Shown here one piece after another: positions 18,007 to 24,227 of a stretch of DNA of 31,986 nucleotides (its first letter is position 1; every line of letters starts with the position of its first letter). The translations under genes were made by a program, and so were the position numbers. The stretch is from Pseudomonadota bacterium. Lineage in GTDB: Bacteria; Pseudomonadota; Gammaproteobacteria; Xanthomonadales; Rhodanobacteraceae. Location: the NCBI GenBank assembly GCA_021777635.1, contig JAJYDI010000003.1, forward strand, positions 1 through 31,986, written 5' to 3'. The notes beneath the pieces were generated by a model. The model was not told the origin of the DNA. It was given only the letters and a program-made list of their open reading frames with translations, and did not search any database.

Positions 18007-18066
18007 GGGACCCAGGGCAAGCCGCGCAGGCGCCCCGCGCCGGGGATGGAGGGTCCCAAGGGACCC
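18007..18066 (+). repeat. three alternating GGGACCC/GGGTCCC arms after nadK
   Basis: GGGACCC (18007-18013), GGGTCCC (18051-18057) and GGGACCC (18060-18066) lie just after the nadK stop. The middle arm can pair with either neighbour, so two hairpins exclude each other. There is no T-tract. It may be a transcript end or a GC-rich repeat; the function is unknown. Confidence 0.35.
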
Positions 18067-18125
18067 GGGACAGTGTCAGCGCCCTGACCGAACGGGCTTG
18101 CGCTCTTTCCGGCTTGCGGGTCCTC

Positions 18126-18131
18126 TACACT
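18126..18131 (+). promoter_or_regulatory. -10-like element, possible leaderless nucleotidase transcript
   Basis: TACACT lies exactly six bases before ATG 18138, with no ribosome binding site in between. Transcription would start at the ATG. No good -35 element is found at 16-18 bp spacing. Confidence 0.35.
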
Positions 18132-18137
18132 TTCGCC

Positions 18138-19061
18138 ATGAACACGCCCAACGCCCACGATCCGCACGCTGCCACCGATGACCGTCTGGTGGTGGCGATC
18201 TCGTCGCGTGCGCTGTTCGATCTGGGCGAGAGCCACGCCCTGTTCGAGCGCGAGGGGCTGGATGCCTACCGCCGTTACCAGATCGCGCACGAGGACCAGC
18301 CGCTGGCGCCGGGCGTTGCCTTCCCGTTGGTGCGCAAGCTGCTGCGCCTGAATGTGCGCTCGCCGCAGGCGCCGCAGGTCGAGGTAATCCTGCTGTCGCG
18401 CAACTCCGGCGACACCGGGTTGCGCATCTTCAACTCGATTCAGCACCACGGGCTCGACATCGCGCGCGCCGCTTTCACCAGCGGTGCGCCAACCTCGGAC
18501 TACGTGCATCCGTTCGGTGCCGACCTGTTTCTCTCGGCAAACGCAGAGGACGTCAGCCGCGCGCTGGAGGCCGGCGTCGCGGCGGCAACCATCATGCCGT
18601 CGACGGCGACCGACGGGCATGCGGAGCAATTGCGCATCGCCTTCGACGGCGACGCTGTGTTGTTCGCCGACGAGTCCGAACGGATCTCCCAGGAGCAGGG
18701 CCTGGATGCCTTTCACCGCAGCGAGCAAGAGCGCGCGGCCGAGCCGCTAGCGGGGGGGCCGTTCCGCGGTTTTCTCGCCGCGCTGCAGCGGTTGCAAGCG
18801 GCGTTTCCGGCGGAGACCTCGCCAATCCGCATCGCGCTGGTCACCGCGCGCTCGGCCCCTGCGCACAAGCGCGTGATCCTGACCTTGCGCCAGTGGGGCG
18901 TGCGTATCGACGAGGCGCTGTTCCTCGGCGGCCGCGACAAGGGGCCGTTTCTCGAAGCCTTCGCCGCCGACATCTTCTTCGACGACTCGCACGTCAACGT
19001 CGAATCAGCACGCCGTCACGTCGCCACCGGCCACGTCCCGCACGGCGTCGCCAATCGCTGA
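18138..19061 (+). CDS. 5'-nucleotidase (cytosolic NT5C1-like family)
   Basis: 307 residues. The family (Pfam 5'-nucleotidase, related to eukaryotic cN-I) hydrolyses nucleoside 5'-monophosphates. The visible conserved blocks in order are VVAISSRALFDLGESHALF, PGVAFPLVRKLLRLN, VEVILLSRNSGDTGLRIFNSI, HHGLDIARAAFTSG, DLFLSANAEDVSRALEAG, LRIAFDGDAVLFADESE, GPFRGFLAALQRLQ, RIALVTARSAPAHKRVILTLR and DIFFDDSHVNVESA. These match the family along the whole length. ATG 18138 is chosen; an earlier TTG would add eight residues but would precede the -10-like element. Substrate preference cannot be read from the sequence. Confidence 0.9.
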   Translation: MNTPNAHDPHAATDDRLVVAISSRALFDLGESHALFEREGLDAYRRYQIAHEDQPLAPGVAFPLVRKLLRLNVRSPQAPQVEVILLSRNSGDTGLRIFNSIQHHGLDIARAAFTSGAPTSDYVHPFGADLFLSANAEDVSRALEAGVAAATIMPSTATDGHAEQLRIAFDGDAVLFADESERISQEQGLDAFHRSEQERAAEPLAGGPFRGFLAALQRLQAAFPAETSPIRIALVTARSAPAHKRVILTLRQWGVRIDEALFLGGRDKGPFLEAFAADIFFDDSHVNVESARRHVATGHVPHGVANR

Positions 19062-19128
19062 GCGCGCCGCGCCGGCCGCGATTGGGCATCGAGCCAGGCC
19101 AGGGCGCCGGGCATTCACGCGGCGCTGC

Positions 19129-19134
19129 TAGAAT
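19129..19134 (+). promoter_or_regulatory. -10 element upstream of glutaryl-CoA dehydrogenase
   Basis: TAGAAT (five of six bases of the consensus) lies 31 bp before ATG 19166. No -35 element is recognisable at 16-18 bp spacing, so an activator or another sigma factor might be needed. Confidence 0.35.
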
Positions 19135-19165
19135 CGCGTGGTTTGCCGACCCACCGGAAGCCCGC

Positions 19166-20335
19166 ATGGCCGTCTCGCTCGATCCCCACGACCTCTATGA
19201 CGTTCGTTCGCTGCTCAGCGACGAGGAACGCATGGTGCAAGACAGTGTCGCCCGCTTCACCGACGGACGCGTGCTGCCGATCATCGGCGACTGCTTCGAC
19301 CGCGGCGTGTTTCCTACGGACCTGATCCCCGAGATCGCCGAGCTGGGTCTTCTGGGCTCGTCGCTGCCGGCCGAATATGGCGGCGGCGGCATGAACGCGG
19401 TCTGCTACGGCCTGATCTGCCAGGAGCTCGAACGTGGCGACTCCGGCATCCGCAGCTTCGTATCGGTGCAGAGCTCGCTTTGCATGTACCCGATCTTCGC
19501 GTACGGCAGCGAGGAGCAGAAGCGCCGCTTCCTGCCCGACATGGCGGCAGGCAAGGTGATCGGCTGCTTCGGCCTGACCGAACCGCACGGCGGCTCCGAT
19601 CCCGGCAACATGAAGACGCACGCAAGGAGGGACGGCGTCGACTGGATCCTCAACGGCGCCAAGATGTGGATCACCAACGGTGGCCTGGCGCACATCGCGA
19701 TCGTCTGGGCGATGACCGACGAGGGTATCCAGGGCTTCATCGTCGAGCGAGGCATGCAGGGTTTCGAAACCCGCGACATCCACCGCAAGATGTCGCTGCG
19801 CGCCTCGGTGACCAGCGAGCTGTTCTTCGACCACGTGCGCGTGCCGGACGCCAACCGCCTGCCCGGCGTCAAAGGCCTGAAGGGTCCGCTGGGCTGCCTG
19901 ACGCAGGCACGCTACGGCATCACCTGGGGTCCGATTGGCGCCGCCATCGCCTGTTACGGCCAAGCCACCGACTACGCCAAGGAGCGCATCATTTTCGGCA
20001 AGCCCATCGCCGCCACCCAGGCGGTGCAGCTCAAGCTCGCCGACATGGCTCGCCGCATCACGCTCGCCCAACTGCTGTCGCTGCAACTGGGGCGCCTGAA
20101 GGATGCCGGCCGGATGCAACCGACCCAGGTCAGCCTCGCCAAGTGGAACAACGTGCGCATGGCCATCGATATCGCGCGCGAGGCGCGCGATATCCTCGGC
20201 GGCGCGGGCATCACTGTCGAGTACGTGCCGATCCGGCACGCGCTCAATCTCGAGTCGGTGATCACCTACGAAGGCACCGAGACCGTGCACCAGCTGGTCG
20301 TCGGCCGCGAAATCACGGGCATCAACGCATTCTGA
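19166..20335 (+). CDS. gcdH: glutaryl-CoA dehydrogenase (acyl-CoA dehydrogenase family)
   Basis: 389 residues. Flavoenzyme that oxidises and decarboxylates glutaryl-CoA to crotonyl-CoA in lysine and tryptophan breakdown. The family signatures run FGLTEPHGGSDPGNMKT (FAD/substrate loop), WILNGAKMWITNG, ARYGITWGPIGAAIACYGQA, FGKPIAATQAVQLKLADMA and RHALNLESVITYEGTETVHQ, with catalytic base E369 in TYEGTE. The ARYGITWG and RHALNLESV blocks distinguish GcdH from other acyl-CoA dehydrogenases. ATG 19166 is the first start that gives a normal N-terminus. The next gene starts 9 bp downstream, so the two are probably co-transcribed. A loosely related 2-oxoacid dehydrogenase is at 25855. Confidence 0.93.
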   Translation: MAVSLDPHDLYDVRSLLSDEERMVQDSVARFTDGRVLPIIGDCFDRGVFPTDLIPEIAELGLLGSSLPAEYGGGGMNAVCYGLICQELERGDSGIRSFVSVQSSLCMYPIFAYGSEEQKRRFLPDMAAGKVIGCFGLTEPHGGSDPGNMKTHARRDGVDWILNGAKMWITNGGLAHIAIVWAMTDEGIQGFIVERGMQGFETRDIHRKMSLRASVTSELFFDHVRVPDANRLPGVKGLKGPLGCLTQARYGITWGPIGAAIACYGQATDYAKERIIFGKPIAATQAVQLKLADMARRITLAQLLSLQLGRLKDAGRMQPTQVSLAKWNNVRMAIDIAREARDILGGAGITVEYVPIRHALNLESVITYEGTETVHQLVVGREITGINAF

Positions 20336-20344
20336 GGATTCGCC

Positions 20345-20794
20345 ATGCACTTTCGTCGCAGCGTCTTCGCCGTTTCCCTGCTGGTCCTTGCAGCCGCCAC
20401 GCAGGCGCAGGCTGCTGCCGCGCCGGTCGGCCCGCCGGTCAACCCCAACGCGCTGCATGTGGCGCTCAGTTCGCTGCTGCTTGCCTCGGTCAAGGCGGCG
20501 GTCGCCAATTCCATGATCGCCAACGGCCGCGCGCCGGACAGCAATGTCGCCGCCAAGGTTGGCGCACCCGACTACCTCACCAGTAACGAGATCAGCCATA
20601 TCGTGGTCGGACCTGCCGGCGTGCTGTCGGTTGGCTTCACCGGTGCGGTCAGCCCCGACGCAGTTGGTGTGACGCTGGTGCCGAAGCTGGACGCCAGCCA
20701 TCACGCGGTCAGCTGGAGCTGCGTCAGCAACAGCATCCCCGAGATCGCCAAGGTCGCGTCCGAGTGCCGCTACGTACCCGCTTCGGGCCACTGA
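20345..20794 (+). CDS. secreted pilin-like protein without prepilin leader
   Basis: 149 residues. A Sec signal peptide (about 1-24, MHFRRSVFAVSLLVLAAATQ then AQA) is followed by a domain resembling the C-terminal globular part of type IV pilins. It has an amphipathic helix ALHVALSSLLLASVKAAVAN, then beta strands in LTSNEISHIVVGPAGVLSVGFTG and VGVTLVPKLDAS, and a terminal disulfide loop HAVSWSCVS...SECRY like the pilin D-region. There is no G/FTLIE prepilin peptidase site and no long hydrophobic alpha-1N helix, so it should be soluble in the periplasm or outside. GAGGA precedes the ATG, 9 bp after gcdH. The function is unknown; the pilin likeness is by pattern only. Confidence 0.7.
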   Translation: MHFRRSVFAVSLLVLAAATQAQAAAAPVGPPVNPNALHVALSSLLLASVKAAVANSMIANGRAPDSNVAAKVGAPDYLTSNEISHIVVGPAGVLSVGFTGAVSPDAVGVTLVPKLDASHHAVSWSCVSNSIPEIAKVASECRYVPASGH

Positions 20795-20822
20795 GCGCGG
20801 CTGGCAGTCGCTGTCCGACGCG

Positions 20823-20870
20823 GCCTTGATCCAGGACAAGGCGGGCACGTTGCCGCCGCGGTATCAAGGC
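20823..20870 (+). promoter_or_regulatory. FNR-like box and alternating hairpins before the ubiT fusion
   Basis: TTGATCCAGGACAA (20826-20839) matches eight of ten fixed bases of the FNR/ANR consensus TTGAT-N4-ATCAA. The same bases form stems: GCCTTG (20823-20828) can pair with CAAGGC at 20837-20842, or as GCCTTGAT (20823-20830) with ATCAAGGC at 20863-20870 (8 bp). The distal arm ends just before the ribosome binding site GGAGG. Both a protein site and an RNA switch are possible. E. coli ubiT is FNR-controlled, which favours the first. Confidence 0.4.
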
Positions 20871-20886
20871 GGCGGAGGTTACGCCC

Positions 20887-21774
20887 ATGCCGCCTGCATT
20901 GCCCCTGCCCCTTGCGGGCCACCGTTTCCTCATCGATCGGATCGATGACGCCCTGATCGACGGACTTGCGTTGCGTCAGCACGTGGTGCGATCGCTGACC
21001 GCGCGCAAGCAGCGCGCAGGGTTGCCGCTGCGCGATCCCGCCCGCGAGGAGCAGGTGCAGGAGCGCGCCCGCCAGCGCGCATCGCGCCGCCATCTCGATC
21101 CCGCCGACGGCGAGCGACTGATGCGAAGCGCGATCGACTGCGCCGTGGCGCAGCAGCTGCGCGCGGGTACGGCGCTGGCATTCGCCGAGGATCGGGCGGC
21201 GGTACCGCCGGACAGCTTGCGCCGGCGCCTGCTGGGCCTGCTGCCGCCGCCGCAGCGCCTGGCGTTGCCGTTGCGCGCGGTTCCCGATGCGTGGCAGCGG
21301 CGACTGCTGGAGTCGGTCACCCGGCATGTGCTGCAGGTACCGCTGCAGGCCGGCAAGCTGGCATTCCTCGTCGATCGCCGCATCGCCATCGAGGTGACCG
21401 ATCTCGGGCTGCGCTGGGTGCTCTCCGCGCAAGCCGGCAACCTGGGTACGTGTGCAGGCGACGCGCCGGCCGAAGCGGCCGTGCGCGGACGTGCACTGGA
21501 GTTCCTGCTGCTGGCTAGCCGCCTCGAAGACGCCGACACGTTGTTTTTCCAGCGCCGGCTCGCGCTGACCGGCGACACCGAACTCGGCCTTACCGCGCGC
21601 AACCTGCTCGATCAGCTGCCGTGGGAATCGATTCCACTGGCCCTGCGCATCGCGCTGCATCGCGCCGCGCGCTTCGCCGCGGCCGCGCGCGATGCCCACG
21701 CCGCGCGCAGGGCACCTGCTGCTGGCGCGCGCGCACTGGCGATCGAACCGGTGCCGCTGCACCCGATGCCGTGA
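20887..21774 (+). CDS. ubiT: chorismate mutase - UbiT (SCP2) fusion protein
   Basis: 295 residues, two domains. Residues about 11-92 are an AroQ-type chorismate mutase: HRFLIDRIDDALIDGLALR, ARKQRAGLPLRDPAREEQV, HLDPADGERLMRSAIDCAVAQQL. By gap-free alignment to the E. coli PheA mutase domain, R13, R30, K41, D50, R53, E54 and Q90 correspond to active-site R11, R28, K39, D48, R51, E52 and Q88; S84 is replaced by A86. Residues about 118-295 match UbiT (YhbT), an SCP2-type lipid-binding accessory factor of oxygen-independent ubiquinone synthesis: FLLLASRLEDADTLFFQRRL, ALTGDTELGLTARNLLDQL, ALRIALHRAARF. E. coli UbiT is only about 174 residues and has no mutase. GGAGG lies nine bases before the ATG. 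ubiV, ubiU and ubiD lie on the other strand, facing this gene. Confidence 0.9.
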   Translation: MPPALPLPLAGHRFLIDRIDDALIDGLALRQHVVRSLTARKQRAGLPLRDPAREEQVQERARQRASRRHLDPADGERLMRSAIDCAVAQQLRAGTALAFAEDRAAVPPDSLRRRLLGLLPPPQRLALPLRAVPDAWQRRLLESVTRHVLQVPLQAGKLAFLVDRRIAIEVTDLGLRWVLSAQAGNLGTCAGDAPAEAAVRGRALEFLLLASRLEDADTLFFQRRLALTGDTELGLTARNLLDQLPWESIPLALRIALHRAARFAAAARDAHAARRAPAAGARALAIEPVPLHPMP

Positions 21775-21871
21775 TTCGCCAGCCCGGGCCAGCACCTGAT
21801 TCAACAACCGCGCTTGCGCTTGCCTGCGGCGACAGCTTGATGGGGTCGTCCCCGGCGGGACTTCCGTAGGC

Positions 21872-21891
21872 AACCGAACGGAACCGAACGG
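21872..21891 (+). repeat. 2 x 10-bp perfect tandem repeat
   Basis: AACCGAACGG occurs twice in a row (21872-21881 and 21882-21891) in the spacer between ubiT and ubiV. No function is evident. Confidence 0.8.
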
Positions 21892-21927
21892 TCTGCCGGC
21901 AGGCTGCCTGCCAGCCGGGACATGATT

Positions 21928-21984
21928 CCCTCACCCCGATCCTCTCCCCGGGCGCGGTCGGGGAGGGGGCAAGGGGAATGAGGG
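21928..21984. repeat. long imperfect hairpin, likely dispersed palindromic repeat
   Basis: Outer arms CCCTCA (21928-21933) and TGAGGG (21979-21984) and inner arms CTCCCCG (21944-21950) and CGGGGAG (21959-21965) fold into a long C/G-rich hairpin. The CCCTCACCCC...CTCTCCCCG wording resembles small palindromic intergenic repeats frequent in GC-rich proteobacteria. It could also act as a bidirectional transcript end for the convergent ubi genes. Confidence 0.55.
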
Positions 21985-22094
21985 CAAGGCAACGTGCAGC
22001 GCTTTCCGCTGTTGCTGCGCGCGGCATGGGATCTTTCCCACGAAGGTTCCCCCGCCCCGGGTCATCCGGCTTTTCGCGCGATCCCGAGATCGCC

Positions 22095-22131
22095 TGCCGA
22101 AGAATCTGGCGGGCGGCAGGACCCTTCGGCA
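22095..22131. repeat. 8-bp inverted repeat hairpin
   Basis: TGCCGAAG (22095-22102) and CTTCGGCA (22124-22131) are perfect inverted copies around a 21-nt loop. It lies in the part of the spacer that resembles a dispersed repeat. Confidence 0.45.
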
Positions 22132-22246
22132 TGGCCGGCGGCAATGGCCCGGCAGGCCAGATGCTTCGCTGAGCTCGGCATGACGAGGCAGTTGTCGAGC
22201 CGCGCAAAGCGCCCGGTGGCGCACCGTCTGCGCCAGGCGAGACGCC

Positions 22247-23164
22247 TCAGCGTGCGGCGAGCGGTGCCGTCGGGCTCTGGCGCAGCGGGTCCGCGTGGAG
22301 CGGCTCTACTGCGCGCATGCCCGCCTCGCCGTACCAGTAGCCGTTGCAGTCGCCGCGGCGCTCCTGCGGCGCCTGCGCCAGCGCGGCGCGAAAATAGGCG
22401 ACCGTGTCGGCCATTCCTTGCGGCTGCGGATACAGGCGCAGCAGATTGATGCCGGCCGCACGCAGTTCGTCGATCTCGGGAGCCAGATCGCAGACAGTCT
22501 CGCTCTGCACCTGGATGCCGTTGATGCGCAGGAACGGCGTGCCGTCACGCGTCGCCAGCGGCAGGCCCTCGGGATCGTCGAGGCAGCGGAAGCCGCAGTC
22601 GTCCTTGGGCAGGTCGTGCGCGCGCGCGGTGAAGCAGCGCGCCGAATAGGCTAGTGGCAGCCGGCCCCAGGCGATCAGTTCGATTTCCGGCAGTGCGCCT
22701 GAATCCGCCGCCTGGCGGATCTCTGCGAGTTGCTCGCGGCCCTGCTCCACGCCGGGCACCCAGCGCGTCATGCCCGCCCGGCGCAGCAGCGCCAGCGCGC
22801 GCTGGTTGTAGAGGTTGACGCCGGGACCGGCGACGAAGGGCAGGCCGCGCTCGCGCAGAAGTTGCACGGCGGACATGTCATTGGCTTCGACTGCGAACTC
22901 GCCGTTCTCGACCAGGCGCTTCAGGCTGGCGAGCTCCGACTCGGCCTCGAGCAGGGTCAGCGCCGACAGCACGACCTCGCGTCCGGTTGCCGCCAGTTCG
23001 CGTGCCAGTGCCAGCCAGTCGCCACCGCGCAGCTCGCGGCGCTTGCTGCATACGGTCTCGCCAAGATAGATCACATCCAGTGGCAGTTCCGCCATCGCAG
23101 CGTAGAAATCGAGCATCAGGCGGCGCGGCCAGAAGTACTGCAGGGGTCCGAGGGTCAGGCGCAT
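22247..23164 (-). CDS. ubiV: UbiV, Fe-S U32-family protein of O2-independent ubiquinone synthesis
   Basis: 305 residues, close to E. coli UbiV (YhbV). With UbiU it forms a heterodimer needed for the hydroxylations of the ubiquinone ring without oxygen. The N-terminus MRLTLGPLQYFWPRRLMLDF and DVIYLGETVCSKRRE match UbiV. The four [4Fe-4S] ligands are present as C39, C177 (LAYSARCFTARAHD), C190 and C194 (PKDDCGFRC). NGIQVQSETVCDL and DCNGYWYGEAG match the C-terminal half. It starts 9 bp after the ubiU stop, clearly in one operon. It extends about 15 residues beyond the E. coli protein in a low-complexity end. Confidence 0.95.
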   Translation of the reverse strand: MRLTLGPLQYFWPRRLMLDFYAAMAELPLDVIYLGETVCSKRRELRGGDWLALARELAATGREVVLSALTLLEAESELASLKRLVENGEFAVEANDMSAVQLLRERGLPFVAGPGVNLYNQRALALLRRAGMTRWVPGVEQGREQLAEIRQAADSGALPEIELIAWGRLPLAYSARCFTARAHDLPKDDCGFRCLDDPEGLPLATRDGTPFLRINGIQVQSETVCDLAPEIDELRAAGINLLRLYPQPQGMADTVAYFRAALAQAPQERRGDCNGYWYGEAGMRAVEPLHADPLRQSPTAPLAAR

Positions 23165-23173
23165 GGGTCGGGA

Positions 23174-24169
23174 TCAATGCCAGGAGCGGTGGTAGGGACC
23201 GAGGGTGGTCTGCGCGCCCTCGGCGACGCGAGCGAGCCCAGCCTGCCAGGACGGCTCGACGCGATACGCGGCGGGGTCGGACTGCAGGCGGTCGATCGCC
23301 TGGCGCCAGACCGCGGCCACCGCGGCGACATAGGCCGGACTGCGCTGGCGGCCTTCAATCTTGAGCGCGGCGATGCCGCACGCAGCGAGGCGCGGCAGGA
23401 GGTCGAGCGTGTTGAGGCTGGTCGGTTCCTCTAGCGCGTGGAAGCTTTCGTCTCGAACCTGGTAGCGGCCCTTGCACACGGTCGGATAGCCCGCCGCCTC
23501 ACCATCGGTGAAGCGGTCGATCAGCACGCCGTTGAGACGCACGCTGCGGCCTTCCGGCGCTTCGTCCCAGCGCACGAACTTGGCCGGCGAACAGACGCCA
23601 TGGCGGTTGGGCGAGGCGCCCGTGACGTAGCTCGACAGCTGGCAACGGCCCTCGACCATGATGCACAGGCTGCCGAACGCGAACGTCTCCAATGGCACCG
23701 GCGACTTCTCAGCCAGGCGTTCGACTTGCTGCATCGCCAGCACCCGAGGCAGCACCGCGCGGCTGATGCCGAACTCTTCGGCGTAGTAGCGCAGTGCGGC
23801 GTGGGTGGTGGCCGAGCTCTGCACCGACAGGTGTCGCGGCAGCGCGGGATAGTGCCGCGCGGCGTAGTCCAGTACCGCCAGCTCGGCGATGATCAGGGCG
23901 TCGACGCCGAGATCCGCGGCGTGCTCGACCGCGGCCTCCCAGTGCCCCAGCTGCACAGGGGTCGGGTAGGTGTTGAGCGCGACATAGACCTTGCGGCCGC
24001 GTGCATGGGCATAGGCGATGCCGCGGCGCAGGTCGGCCTCGTCGAAGTTGAGGCCGGGAAAGGCGCGCGCATTGGTGGCGTCGCGAAAGCCCACGTACAC
24101 CGCATCGGCGCCCTGATCCACGGCCGCCTGCAGCGAGGGCAGGCTGCCGGCGGGGCAGACGAGTTGCAT
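23174..24169 (-). CDS. ubiU: UbiU, Fe-S U32-family protein of O2-independent ubiquinone synthesis
   Basis: 331 residues, the same length as E. coli UbiU (YhbU). Partner of UbiV; peptidase U32 fold but not a protease. The match runs end to end: MQLVCPAGSLPSLQAAVDQG, GLNFDEADL, HLSVQSSATTHAALRYY, VLPRVLAMQQV, FAFGSLCIMVEGRCQLSSY with the first two cluster cysteines, GVCSPAKFVRW and GYPTVCKGRYQV with the other two (about C169, C176, C193 and C232 as in E. coli), EEPTSLNTLDLLP and the terminal GAQTTLGPYHRSW. GAGGAGG lies upstream of ATG 24169. A candidate FNR box is centred 68 bp before the start, inside the end of ubiD. Confidence 0.96.
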   Translation of the reverse strand: MQLVCPAGSLPSLQAAVDQGADAVYVGFRDATNARAFPGLNFDEADLRRGIAYAHARGRKVYVALNTYPTPVQLGHWEAAVEHAADLGVDALIIAELAVLDYAARHYPALPRHLSVQSSATTHAALRYYAEEFGISRAVLPRVLAMQQVERLAEKSPVPLETFAFGSLCIMVEGRCQLSSYVTGASPNRHGVCSPAKFVRWDEAPEGRSVRLNGVLIDRFTDGEAAGYPTVCKGRYQVRDESFHALEEPTSLNTLDLLPRLAACGIAALKIEGRQRSPAYVAAVAAVWRQAIDRLQSDPAAYRVEPSWQAGLARVAEGAQTTLGPYHRSWH

Positions 24170-24227
24170 GCATCCTCCTCACGCGATGGGGTGGCAGGCG
24201 CGAGCGTGAGCGCGCCGCCGCGCCGGG

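Larger units (their letters stand above)
21775..22246. other. 472-bp gene-free, repeat-rich spacer between convergent ubiT and ubiV
   Basis: No convincing gene; the frames open here are low-complexity. It contains a 2 x 10-bp tandem repeat (21872-21891), a short hairpin GGCAGG-CTG-CCTGCC (21898-21912), a long imperfect hairpin (21928-21984) and a further hairpin (22095-22131). The right part (about 22040-22200) holds phrases such as CCAGATGCTTCGCTGAGCTC and GGCATGACGAGGC that resemble dispersed intergenic repeats of proteobacteria. Whether they recur in this genome cannot be seen here. Confidence 0.55.

Noticed and set aside
18893..19165. Upstream extension of the gcdH frame
   Set aside because: It overlaps the conserved end of the nucleotidase gene. 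GcdH similarity starts at 19166.
19115..20848. 577-residue minus-strand frame opposite gcdH
   Set aside because: It is the complementary shadow of gcdH and the pilin-like gene, with no recognisable domain.
21994..22449. Plus-strand frames in the ubiT-ubiV spacer
   Set aside because: They run through hairpins and into the end of ubiV, are Arg/Ala/Pro-rich, and have no ribosome binding site.
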